64,000 bases of DNA, taken from NCBI GenBank assembly GCA_002104905.1, contig MCFE01000262.1, forward strand, positions 44,602 through 108,601. Reading direction: 5' to 3'. This stretch comes from Basidiobolus meristosporus CBS 931.73. Lineage: Eukaryota > Basidiobolomycota > Basidiobolomycetes > Basidiobolales > Basidiobolaceae. A program made the position numbers and the translations under genes. Each line of letters opens with the position of its first letter. Positions within the stretch are counted from its first letter, which is position 1. Shown in pieces: positions 10,141 through 21,275 of the stretch. The notes below the pieces were generated by a model. The model was not told the origin of the DNA. It saw nothing but the letters and a program-made list of their open reading frames with translations, and did no database searches.

Positions 10141-13100
10141 CAAGCTGTCACTCTCTGCAATGTCTACTACTGCTATTACTGGAATTTTTCCCTCTGCTGA
10201 AAAGTTGGATGGATCTAACTACCAAGTGTGGAAGGTGATGATGAAGATGCTGCTACAAGAAAGAGGCCTTTGGGATATTGTCATGGGAGAAGAATGCCCT
10301 CCTAAAAATGTGGGAGAGGAAGCCTTAAAGTACCAGAAGTAGGAACAAAGTGCCTTTAACTGCATTTGCCTTAATGTCAAGGACAAATTGCTAATTCAAT
10401 GCTCAAGAGCAAAAACGGCAAAGAATGCCTGGAAGGCATTAGAAGACACCTACTAGTCATGTTCAGCTGCCAAGAAAATGTATCTGAGATGAAAATTCTT
10501 TACTACAAAGATGCTGCCAGGAAAAGAAATGAAAAATCTAATGAACAGAATTACCCTGCTGGTAGATGAGATGGAATCTGTGGGCGTACCAACTACTGAT
10601 GAGGATGTGACAGTTACCATCCTGAATAGCCTGACAGACAGGTTTCAGGGCCTTGTATCAGCCCTAGAGTCCAGAACTGAAGATTTGACCTTAAATTATG
10701 TATATGGAAGGCTCCTGGATGAAGAATTAAGAAAATCAAGCACCAATAAGAAGGAAGAAGAAAATGCTTTGATAAGCAATGATAACCAACAAAGGAGGTA
10801 CCCAAGACCCTACAAAGGCAACAGCAACCTATTTTGCAACTACTGCAAAAGGAAAGGACACACATCAGACTGGTGTCTCAAAAAGAGAGATTATCAGCAA
10901 AAGAAGCCTGAATATGGAAATGCTGCAACAACTGAAGATAGACTATTCATATCTGCACTAAATATGACCACAAACAAGGATTCTCAGATATGGTATATTG
11001 ACTCTGGAGCATCTCAACACTTTACACACCAAAAAGAACTTTGTACCCAATATCAAGAAATTCCAATTAAGAAGGTTTTCATGGGCGACAATAGAACACT
11101 TAATGCAGTTGGAGAAGGAACTATCCAAGTTAACCTTAGAAGCAGTGAAGGAAGCCATACACTGACCTTTAAAGAAGTTCTCTATGTACCAGAAATAGCC
11201 AAGAACCTACTCTCTGTAAGCAAGGCCACAGCAGAAGGACTCAGTTTCAGTTTTGACAATTCTGGATGCAGGATCACTGATCAAAATGGTGCCCATATTG
11301 CTTTGGGCATCAGAGATCAGAATCTATACAAGTTGACTTATATTCCATCATATTTGGAAGCCAATATAAGTAACTTAAATGAAGAAACACCCATGCTTTG
11401 GCACAGGAGATTTGGACTCATCAATTTTTATTATTTGCATAAAATGATCAAAGATCAGCTAATTTCTGGAGTGAAAATTGATCCCCCAGCTAATTTGGGG
11501 CACTGTGAAGCCTGCATATATGGGAAACAAGCCAGACAACCGTTTAAGAGCTCTGGGCTAATCAAAATAAGAAAAAATTAGATCTAATTCACTCAGATCT
11601 GTGTGGACCTATGCAAAATTTATCCTTAGGTGGGATGAAGTATTTAATCACTTTTATTGAGGATTATACAAGATACACATGGGTCTACTTCATGGAGAGA
11701 AAGGAAGAAGCTCTGTCTAAGCTCAGGGAGTTTAAAGCCATGGTGGAGAGAGAAACTGGTGAAAAAATCAAGAAAATACGCTCTGACAATGGTGGAGAAT
11801 ATACCTCAAAACTCTTCATCCACTTCTGCAAAATTCATGGGATAAAGCAAGAGACTACTGTAACATACTCCCCACAGCAAAATGGAGTAGCAGAACAAGC
11901 TAACAGATCAATAATTGATATGGCAAGATCTATGATCCATGATCAAAAATTATCCTATGATTTTTGGGCGGAATCAGTTGCCACTGCTGTATACCTTAAA
12001 AATAGGAGTTATAACAGAATACTTCGTGATTCTACTTCATTTGAAGCGTGTTATGGATACAGACCAAGTGCAGAACATCTAAGAATATTTGGGTGTACAG
12101 CATATGCCAAAAAACTGGCCGGAAATCAGTCAAAATTTGAGCCAAAAAGTGTAAAATGCATATTTTTGGGCTACTGCAATGAGAGTAAGGCATAATGACT
12201 CTACAATACCAAAGCAAAGAAGCTTATCAAGTCCAGGGATGTGTTGTTTGATGAAAATTCAAAATTTTCACAAAAAATGACATCAGATGATGATGAAAAT
12301 TTGATCTCAAGCCCACCAATTGTCAGGATTGAATCAGAGCAAAACAATGAAAATTTTTTCACTCCAGAGGACTCTACAACTGTGGTTCAGCCAGATTCAG
12401 GGCCCAGGAATATCCCAGAGGTGATCATTCCAGTATCAAATGCCCGGAGATCAAATTGGACAAGATATAGCCCAAATTACTATATCAATGAGGGTACAAA
12501 CTTAGCCTATGCCTATTCAGTCCATATTGATGAACCCCAGACTGTAAAAGAGGCCCTAAATAGCCCTCAGACAAAGTTTTGGAGATCTGCAATGACTGAG
12601 GAATATCAGGCACTGATGGAAAATCAAACTTGGGACTTAGTCAAATTACCAATCAACCAAAAATCAATTGAATGCAGATGGGTCTTCAAGACAAAATACA
12701 AGGCTGATGGTACAATTGAAAGATACAAAGCAAGACTTGTAGCCAAAGGATACTCTCAAACAAAAGGACTTGACTATACTGAGACCTTTGCACTGGTAGC
12801 CAAGTTTAATTCCATCAGATTAATATTGGCTATTGCAGCCAAATATAAGTTTTTTATTCATCAAATGGATGTAAAAACTGCATTTTTGAATGGAGAACTT
12901 GATGAGGACATGTATATGGACCAGCCTGATGGGTTTGTTGGCCAAGATAACCCCCATTTGGTCTGCAAGCTTAAAAAGTCACTATATGGTCTCAAACAAT
13001 CACCAAGAGCCTGGAATTGCAAGATAGATTCTTATTTGGAATCCTTGAATTTCAAAAGAAGTAATGCTGACTATAGTATATACTATAAGCCAGATAGAGC

Positions 13101-14103
13101 AAATCCAGTTCTATTAGCTCTATATGTGGATGATCTTATTATAGCCACCAATAACCTAGAAACATTGGAAGAGACTAAATCCAGCCTATCTAATGAGTTC
13201 AAGATGTCTGATTTAGGAGAACTTAGTTACTACTTAGGGATTAAGTTCTCCATAGACAGAAGTACCCAGACTATTACCCTAAGCCAATCCAAGTATATTC
13301 AAGATATACTAAAGAAGTACATAATGGAGGACTGTAAACCGGCAGCTACCCCAATGGAGACAAACCTTAACTTGGTCAAAACTCAACCAAATCAAGAGAG
13401 CTTGGTGCCATCTGAAAGCCCTGACTTTCCTTATCAATCTATGGTCGGCAGTCTGATGTATATCATGCTTGGAACATGTCCAGATATCTCATATTCAGTG
13501 GGAGTTGTCAGCCAACATAATCAGAACTATGGATCTGATCATATTGCAGCAGCTAAGCGGATTTTTAGATACCTAAAAGGAACTGCTAATATTTGCTTAA
13601 GATACACTTATAAGGACTCAGAACAAGATCTTGTGGGATACTCTGATGCAGATTGGGGACAAAATTTAGAAGACAGAAGATCCACCACAGGAAACACCTT
13701 TCTCTACTGTAAAGGAGCAATTTCATGGAACTCAAGAAAGCAACCAAATATAGCACTCTCTCCCACAGAGGCAGTGTATATGGCAGCCTGTGAAGCTACA
13801 AAAGAAGCAATGTGGTTAAGAAAGCTTTTTACAGATTTAGGCCAATGTCAAAAAATGCCTATTACTTTGTTTTAAGATAATCAAGGATGTATAAAATTAG
13901 GCAGAAATCCAACATTTCATGCTAGAACCAAGCACATAGATGTTAGACATCACTTCATACCTGAAGCTATAGAAAATAACTTAGTTAGCTTAGTTTACTG
14001 TCCTACAGATGAAATGATTGCAGACATATCTACCAAAACATTAGCTAGAGACAAGTTTGAATATCTTAGGTCAAAATTGGGACTAGTCAGTATGAACATT
14101 TAG
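10133..14103 (+). pseudogene. Copia gag-pol polyprotein, copy C (most complete)
   Basis: Ty1/copia polyprotein: copia-type gag (SAEKLDGSNYQVWKVMMK near 10,200), CCHC knuckle (FCNYCKRKGHTSDWC, about 10,830), aspartic protease (YIDSGASQHF, about 11,000), pre-integrase domain, integrase core (HSDLCGPM at about 11,590; SDNGGEYTS), reverse transcriptase with intact LYVDDLIIAT (about 13,120), and RNase H (LSPTEAVYMAACEATKE). Breaks: in-frame stops at 10,340 (TAG), about 10,453 (TAG) and about 10,489 (TGA) in gag, one frameshift near 11,565, a stop at 12,193-12,195 and a TAA at 13,873-13,875. The last 544-codon open stretch (12,241-13,875) covers RT and most of RNase H. It is not autonomous as it stands. 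The intact catalytic residues suggest fairly recent activity of the family. Confidence 0.9.
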
Positions 14104-14114
14104 TTGAGTGGGAG

Positions 14115-14445
14115 TGTTGTAAAAATTTGTAATTCCACCAAAATATTCACCTAACTTAGTCACTTAGATCATTACATCCAGGCCCTAGAGAATACTGACC
14201 AAATTCCTTGATGGGATTTACTTACAATATTTACCCAAAACATGAAAATTAGATAAGTTGTCCAAACAGCCCAAACTTTGCACACATGCTCTTGGGAGCC
14301 TCCTAAGCCTATTCTATGTGTTTGATATGTCAAGACCATGTAAAAGTGTAAGTACTACTTTTGCATTCAATAAATCATTAAGTGAGAACCACATAATCTA
14401 CTTGTTCTCCCAATCACTTTCAATATCTCCAGGACTCTTACAACA
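14115..14445 (+). repeat. Copia 3' LTR of copy C
   Basis: 331 bp, TGTTGTAAAAATTTG ... CTCTTACAACA, preceded by the GAGTGGGAG polypurine tract at about 14,106-14,114. It marks the right edge of the left retrotransposon cluster. Confidence 0.88.
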
Positions 14446-15361
14446 AAAGGACCATTTGAACACCATTAAGTTTATATACCTATATTATTATATTATGCCT
14501 AGAGAAGCCTGCAATGCTCCTAAAGGCTGGTGTATCTCCAGTGCAGACAATGACATGGGCTTTGACTTGGCAGTCACTCACTAGCATCCTGCTTAATAGC
14601 TACTGAAATTCATCTAGTAATGAATGTTGATAGTTATCCAAGATGTATAGTGTTTGGGGACTAGATGCCTAAAGGTATATATCTTTAGGCTCAAATGATA
14701 GAAGTATAACCAGTACTTAGGGAGTTGATAGAAAGATGACCATCAAAATCTCAAAGTTTAAGCCAGTTGTTGGCAACATATGCATGTAAACTTATTAAAG
14801 TCCCAATGTGTTCTCTAGTGAGCCATGAGCCAATTTGCTCCAGGTGAAATTCCCGTGAAATGTTTGTACAACGCCCCTATGAGTGAGAACCTACGCTCAA
14901 ATACATAAGATTACCAAACTTCGTGTTTATGTACTTTGAATACCTGGCGTGTTAATTGGCTACGTTGCAACGAGATATGGAAGATGTGTCAAGTGTCAGT
15001 ACCCGTTCACTGCACCCCTGTTTCTCATAAGAAATGTGGAGAGATTGTAGTGGATCCGGTGGCTGACAATGAAAATCAGGAATGAGCCGACGCTTCTGTC
15101 ACATGTAAGTGCATTGCCCATTGCTATCAAACTCCAAGATAAAGGGACAAAATGGGAGATTGCATGTGGATTTTGACACTTCATCCACCCATTCCGAACA
15201 TAGCTTAGACCAACGGTACGGTAGTCTTGATTGGTCGGGGTTGGGCAATGATTCAGTGGCTGGCATTTTAACCCACTCAGACCTATCTCCACCTCGCTTT
15301 GTCCTTCTCTCCACCTCGCTTTGTCCTTCTCTCCCCCGACCTATTTCTTTCAAGGCATTCC
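14446..15361. other. Intergenic: upstream region of the GATA factor
   Basis: No gene seen. A perfect 22-bp tandem pair lies at 15,287-15,308 and 15,309-15,330 (unit CTCCACCTCGCTTTGTCCTT followed by CT), within about 75 bp of the proposed start codon, so probably in the 5' leader. Confidence 0.5.
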
Positions 15362-16605
15362 ATGGCACCCATCCTACTGAAAATCAAGGGAAGACACTCC
15401 TTCTCTTCCTTCACCAAACTTGCTTCCGAGGAGGAGCTCCAGAAAACTTGGAGAGTGTGCACCCAAGCCAGAGACTCCCTGGAGAACGGCTGTCGACTGG
15501 AAAACCTCTCTTGGCGGCTTTGGCACCTGCACAAGAAGCTGGTGGTGGGCCAGGGGATGTGGAAGCCCCAGCTCAAGAGGATCACCTTCGAGGCGGCCAC
15601 GAGACTCGACCTTGACAACATCTCGAGACAAAACTCGTTGCAAGTTGAACTTGACGCGAACGACAGTTCCCGGTTGGAGGGCTCGCCTCCCCTAATGGCC
15701 ACTTCACCACAAGACAAGTCACCTGATATCTCGGTGCGGGACCCCACCACTCTCCAGCTGGTAGCTGATACCATGCGTTGCCCGACTCAACTGGCTAACC
15801 TCGAGGAGATATTGGGGGCCTATACCACCTCTGCTCTGATGAGCACTCAACAGTATACGGGGCCAAGCACCAACGCCGTATCCATATCCCAATTTGCTCC
15901 TGTAAGCATCTACGATCAATGGTGCGAAGGAACCGTCCCCTCATCTAGCCATCGCTCCTCTCTATCCACCATGCTTTCCGTCACGGGGGTACAGGCCAAG
16001 GCCCTCCTCCCGTCCCCAAATGAACCTCAGCGACCTCCCCTCTCGGCCAGCTCCAGCTCCAGCTCGTGTGTTTCCGCCGTCAGTACCGAGACGAAGCTCG
16101 AATGTCAGAATTGTGGAGTGACCTCGACCCCGCTTTGGAGACGCTCGACACGTGACGAGCTTCTCTGCAACGCCTGTGGACTGTAGTGAGTGTTGGGCCA
16201 CTTCAGAGAGAATTTCCCTGCCGGACTAACAGAGTTGTTTGATGTAGTCTGAAACTCCACAACATGGCCCGACCCAAGAACATGAAATCCCATGTTGCGC
16301 GTAAGGATTCCCGACACGAAGACTCGGGAACCCCGGTGTGCTCGAACTGCGCGACCACAACCACATCTCTGTGGCGACGGGATGGGGATGGGCTGCCGCT
16401 GTGCAACGCTTGCGGGTTATAGTGAGTTCCTCCAGCATAGTCATCGTGAGTTGAATGGGCGCTGACCTCGATGTTGATCAGTTTGAAGCTGCATCACCAG
16501 AAACGACCGCTCTCGATGAAGACCGACGTGATCAAGAAGCGGCAGCGATACGAAGGTGGGCAGACCACGAACCGGGGCCCCAAAAACCCCTCCTCTGGGC
16601 TGTGA
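15362..16605 (+). CDS. AreA-like GATA transcription factor with two zinc fingers
   Basis: Sequence-specific activator/repressor binding GATA motifs; 373 aa after removal of introns 16,186-16,247 and 16,422-16,481. Residues about 20-55 ([19 protein letters not shown], then [10 protein letters not shown]) match the GATA_AreA N-terminal domain (Pfam DUF1752) of fungal nitrogen regulators. The middle is Ser/Thr-rich. Two class IV fingers follow at the C-terminus: CQNC...WRRS...[16 protein letters not shown] and CSNC...WRRD...[16 protein letters not shown], the second followed by a basic tail ([12 protein letters not shown]). Both introns interrupt the same place, inside the Tyr codon after CNACGL, which suggests the second finger arose by duplication. 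AreA itself has one finger; SreA-type iron regulators have two, but with a Cys-rich spacer not seen here. I infer nitrogen-type control from the N-terminal domain. The start is the ATG at 15,362. Confidence 0.85.
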
Positions 16606-16718
16606 ACAGAAAGGAGAAATGCACCGACTCGCAGATATGAAGGCTTTAATAGTTTAATTCGCGCATTCGTCTATTACATTAACTACCATTACGAAGGAAG
16701 CGAGACACCTGATCTAAT

Positions 16719-16877
16719 CTATATCGAGCCCGAGAAGTGCTTGGGCAACACCGAGGTTCGGTCGTATTCATCCGACGAGTGGGTCAGGTAAATCTTCTCG
16801 AACCTGCTGAAACGCACCGCCTTCTTGAGCTTGGCGTTTGCTGGGCCGCAACTGGCCATCGAAGTGGATATCGGCAT
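16719..16877 (-). CDS. Small ORF with VRF and EYDR motifs
   Basis: A 52-codon minus-strand reading frame, below common ORF cut-offs. The core is KLKKAVRFSRFEKIYLTHSS followed by DEYDRTSVLPKHF. From memory, an RVxF-like start followed by a (D/E)YDR box recurs near the ends of several fungal regulatory proteins; the AVRF part resembles a PP1-docking motif. The Met at 16,877 gives the shortest complete protein, but a longer gene spliced from the right is possible, because other frames to about 17,025 are open. No function is assigned. It is tail-to-tail with the GATA gene. Confidence 0.4.
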   Translation of the reverse strand: MPISTSMASCGPANAKLKKAVRFSRFEKIYLTHSSDEYDRTSVLPKHFSGSI

Positions 16878-17817
16878 GAAGTATCTTATCTTGCGAATAA
16901 CACGGGTGCAACCGTCGCCTTGCCGTGACGAGGCTCACAAGTGGATTGAGTTCAGAAGCCTCCCTTGGTTCAACGAAGCGGGACAGGTAGGGGAGGTTAA
17001 TAGAGGCGGAATGACGGAAAGACAAAGATGTCTAGTCAGGCGGTCGACGGTTACGCGTTATACTTTATACAAGCGGACCTTGACTCCGTCCACCAGGAAT
17101 TCCCCGATGACCCCTAGGTTCAAAAACAACTTTGAAACAAGCGGGATGAGCTGGGTGGTGCTTGGACTATATGCTTTTATCTGGCGAGTCGTTTCGCCAG
17201 GCGGATGCGCGCCCAAATAACCGCCAATATGGGGATTTAATGGAGGATTGCATACATTCCACATGCCTGAATAAACTTTGCTTATAGGGCGATTTGGTCC
17301 ATCCTTGATGACATCTACACACCGTGTATACAGGGCGCATCAGCAGGCATATGAAAGTCGTAGTGTAGGATTAGGGTTAGGGTTAGGGTTGGTCCGGCGC
17401 TGACATGTGACAGTCGGAACCGGTTGGAACCTGGCACTGTCCCTAAAACCCCGATCAGTTACTATTGGAACGGGGCTAATGAATGGATGCTGGTTTGGAG
17501 TGCTTGGTAGCTAGAAGAGCCTCAAGACTTGCGCCAGGTGGGTAGGCATGTGTGACCGGAAATAGCAACAATCCCACGTTTGTAAGCAACATTAACTACC
17601 AATCACCTGCCACTGCCATACACGGTCATCAGCCATTCGTTCCGTTGGTTCTAGTACACAAGCCGAGAGTATTCTATACCGTATAAAAAATTGTTTCGCA
17701 CCGCTATAATAGGATTTGAGGGTGGATGGGTCTTGTTGTTTTAGAGGTGCGGTTTGTTCGGTTTCGCCTCAACTCAGCACAACTTGGCAGCAACTGTGGC
17801 CCACGCATACGTTGAAT
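16878..17817. other. Intergenic, upstream of FAD synthase
   Basis: Apart from the short telomere-like tract at 17,371 I see no gene. Open frames at 16,825-17,220 (+) lack recognizable domains. Confidence 0.4.
17371..17392 (+). repeat. Interstitial telomere-like repeat (TTAGGG)3
   Basis: Three perfect TTAGGG units followed by TTGG, in the intergenic region about 430 bp upstream of the FAD synthase start. It could be a Tbf1-type binding site or a trace of a break-repair event. Confidence 0.8.
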
Positions 17818-18772
17818 ATGGTCGAGCTCAAACAGGTTCCTTCAAGCACCCCCGAGCGCTACTTGAATGGCGGGGGTAGGTTCGACTTCGAAGTGGTTTA
17901 CAACAAAGTCTACGAGGCAAGCAAGCGCCCCACTCCTCTGGGCCAGCAGGTACAAAAGGCACTCCAGGTGATAGAGAGGGCCTTGGTGTTATATGGGTAT
18001 GTTGGATTTCACCTTCACCTAAATCTCCTGTGTTCCCTTGCTAAGCACCTAGAAGACTGGAAGGCTTGGCCATTAGCTTCAATGGAGGAAAGGATTGCAC
18101 GGTACTTCTTCATTTGCTAGCAGCAGCTATCTATAGCCAGCACCTGGAAAAGGGAGGGACCGCCAGCGATTTCCCCAAAAGGGCTATTCAGTCGATATAC
18201 ATCAGAACACCGCAGCCGTTCGTTGAAGTGGAGGATTTCGTGAAGCTGTGTGTGGACTGGTATGGGCTAGATCTCCTCAGCACCTCAGGCCCAATGAAGG
18301 CAGGCCTACAGTACTATTTAGAGCAAAGACCAAAGATCCAAGGAGTGTTGGTCGGAACCAGGCGAACCGATCCGCATGGAGGTATTGGGCAGTTTGTTAG
18401 CGAATCTTTGGAATTGTGCTAAGGATATTGTTACTTCCCGTGGCAGCTAAATTGGCCCACTTCCTACCTACCGATCCGGGATGGCCTACGATGATGAGAA
18501 TCCATCCTATCATCGATTGGAACTACCCGGATATTTGGGATTTCCTGCTAAAACTGGATGTCCCATACTGCCCGCTCTACGAATACGGGTAAGACAAAGG
18601 ATGGTCGCACTTGTCCTGGGAGATCCTAACCTTTTTCGTCCGTAGCTATACCTCGCTGGGCTGCGTCAACAATACCCTCCCCAACCCCAGCCTGAAGAAC
18701 GATGATGTTCCTTGCGGGTTCAGCCCCGCCTGGATGCTGCTGCACGGCCACCAAGAGCGTGATGGGCGTTAG
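17818..18772 (+). CDS. FAD1: FAD synthase (FMN adenylyltransferase)
   Basis: Makes FAD from FMN and ATP. 258 aa from four exons; introns 17,997-18,052, 18,382-18,446 and 18,589-18,645, each restoring the frame exactly. The fold is the PAPS-reductase/PP-loop type: [16 protein letters not shown] is the PP-loop (about residue 65). [11 protein letters not shown], then [18 protein letters not shown] and CPLYEYGYTSLGC are the downstream motifs shared by yeast Fad1 and the PAPS-reductase half of animal FLAD1. The protein ends shortly after [15 protein letters not shown]. There is no molybdopterin-binding N-terminal domain, so it is the short fungal form. Length agrees with the yeast family (about 300 aa). 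The start is the ATG at 17,818, giving [10 protein letters not shown]. Confidence 0.92.
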
Positions 18773-19084
18773 AATCCCGCAGCATCACACCCATACCTAC
18801 ACCCACACTCACACCCACACTCCTAGAAGTTGTATTATAAATGTTTGCTTGGATGAGAATAAATCGGTCCGCGGATCATGTGATCCCCTTGCTGGCCAAC
18901 CTCATTGGCAAAGGGATGTCTGATTCATAATTGCTGTTACTAAAAGATACCTAGTGTCACTAGCCGACATTTACCCTTATTTCCAAAATCATCCCAATTC
19001 AACCGAGGTTGGAATTTCCAAAGGGAAAGTTGAATTTTTCTTTTCTCCCGTTTCCCAAGTGGATTATCACTCTACTCCCTCGCC
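18773..19084. other. Intergenic with (CACACC/CACTCA) microsatellite
   Basis: An imperfect CACACC/CACTCA repeat at about 18,786-18,822 lies just after the FAD synthase stop. Otherwise nothing is seen in this short gap before the decarboxylase gene. Confidence 0.6.
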
Positions 19085-21275
19085 ATGATCACCTCCAACG
19101 ACGCAACCGAACTAGACCTGCTCCTGAGCCAGACGAAAGACATCCTTGTGCAGTGTAGGTCACTTTCTCTGCGAGAGAGGTGGGCCCAGGTTTACTGACC
19201 GCGGTTTCCTTCTTCCAGATGTCAACCAATGCCAACAGGAGAACACCCAAGTTGTTGAGCACCTGTGTCCCGAAGAGCTGGTGAAGGTGTTCGATTTCGG
19301 TTTAGAAAAGGATGGGGTCGGCCGCGATGGAATCCTAGACACCATCCAAGGCATGCTCAAATACAGGTGAGGCTCGTTACGGCCAGTTTCCCTCTTCCCC
19401 ATGCCAAGAAACTGCTTTCCAACGCTGACCCATTCTTGTCGTTTGCAGCGTGCGCTCGTGGAATAGCAAATTCATTGACAAGCTTTACTCTGGAACGGAT
19501 CCTATAGGTATTGGGCGAAGTGATTAGGTGTGGTTCGATGGCACTAAGCTCGACCCTTTACTAGGCGTTGTTAGCGAGCTGATGCTTGGAATTCTGAATT
19601 CCAATAACCATGTGTACCACGTCTCCCCAGTCACCACCATGATGGAAATCAAAACTGCGGAAAGAATGGCCGAATTGGTCGGCTTCAAGGTAAGAGGAGT
19701 TGGTTTGGGTTGGCAGAATCTCGAGGCTGTCCCACTCACGGCTCATATTCCTCTAGGGGGGCCGCGGCATCACCTGTCCAGGAGGTTCGGCTTCGAATCA
19801 GCTCGCAGTGATCACGGCAAGAAACCGGAAGTTTCCTCACATCAAGACGGTACATAACCTTAGCCTGGCATGCATCTGATCCGAGCCTGATCTGATGTAA
19901 ACTTCATTTAGGAGGGTTCCCGTCGCGGAGAAATCTTGACCATGTTCACGTCCACCCACAGTCACTATTCGCTGGAGAAGGCGGCCATCATGATCGGCAT
20001 TGGAATCAACAATCTCATCAAGGTACCCTGTACGGAAGACGGGGCCATGATTCCCGAGGAGCTTGGTAAAGTGCACTGAGCCTACTCGCCTACTCACCCG
20101 TGATGACTTACCGCCTCTTTAGAGAAATCCATCCAGGAATCCATTGCCCGTGGGGAATCGCCCTTCTTTGTCAACGCCACCGCCGGCACCACCGTACTGG
20201 TATGGCAGCAGTTCAGCACACCTAGTCGCCAGCGATGAGCTAAGTTGAATTCATGTAGGGGGCATTTGATCCTTTGAGGCCAATCGGAGCCGTATGTCAG
20301 AAATACGATCTGTGGTTCCATGTGGATGGAAGCTGGGGAGGATCGGTGATGTTTTCGGAGAAGCTCCGGTATTTGATCGATGGATCTGAATTGGTACTTG
20401 TTGAAGCAATGGTTCTTGGCCGCACCAGGGCTAACCGAACTTGGTAACTCTAGGCCGATTCCTACACCATCAACCCTCAGAAAATGTTGGGCGTTCCCCT
20501 GCAATGCTCCTACCTGCTCACCAAAGACCCGTTTGTGTTACAGAAGTACAATTCACTCAACGCGGGGTATCTGTTCCATGGTGAGAATTACGATCTTGGA
20601 GATGGCACCGTCGGTTGCGGACGTCGACCAGACGCAGTGAAAATGTTCATGGCATGGAAGTACAACGGGTCACAGGTTCGATGGATATCCGGAGGGATAG
20701 TGGATGCGTCGTTCCAAGTGCTAACTGGGAATTTTTGTATAGGGCTTTGAGAGTAGAGTGGATCGTGGATTTGAGCTGGCTCAATACATGTATCGTAAGA
20801 TTACCGAGAATCCACGGTTCCGAATGGTCAGGAAGCCAGCAAGTCTCAACGTCTGTTTCTGGTAAGTCAACCTACCATCGTCTCATCTTAGCCAAGCCCA
20901 GCACCGACAACCATGGATGCTAGGTATATTCCGGAATCGCTTGATCTGTCATTAGAGAGCACCAACCCAGACCTGTTCCATAGCTACCTGGCTCGGGTAA
21001 CTAAGGAGGTCCACGGGGATATACGAAGATCAGGAAAATACATGGTAAGAAATGCTTTAGGAAGTTACTTGAATGCACAGGAGATTAAATTTGCCTTGCA
21101 GTTTGACTATGCACCCATCCATTACCCCAAACCACTACCTGTCTTCTTCAGGATCATCACCCATCCACGTTTGACATTCCAGGATTTGGACCAGATGCTT
21201 GAGGATATCTCCACTGCGGGGGAGCGCCTCTTCGAAGAGTTTGAGGATGACAGCGCCAGTGTCCAGAGTCGTTAG
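19085..21275 (+). CDS. Group II PLP decarboxylase, glutamate/cysteine-sulfinate decarboxylase-like
   Basis: A PLP-dependent amino-acid decarboxylase, 498 aa, from twelve exons. Introns begin at 19,155, 19,367, 19,508, 19,690, 19,850, 20,066, 20,200, 20,394, 20,676, 20,862 and 21,045 and are all 57-82 nt. Family motifs in order: NHVYHVSPVTTMMEI, GGSASNQLAVITAR, THSHYSLEKAA, PFFVNATAGTTVLGAFDP, FHVDGSWGGS, the PLP-lysine motif NPQKMLGVPLQCSYLL, GYLFHGENYDLGDGTVGCGR, and a C-terminal VCFWYIP. The overall layout follows animal GAD/CSAD more than plant or yeast calmodulin-type GAD, so the substrate could be glutamate, cysteine sulfinate or aspartate. The residue before the catalytic Lys is Gln where GAD/CSAD have His. 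No targeting signal is evident, so it is probably cytosolic. Confidence 0.88.

Noticed and set aside
15299-15361. Extended N-terminus for the GATA factor from 15,299
   Set aside because: The extension starts at a TTG codon and derives from the 22-bp tandem repeat; the ATG at 15,362 is the first proper start.
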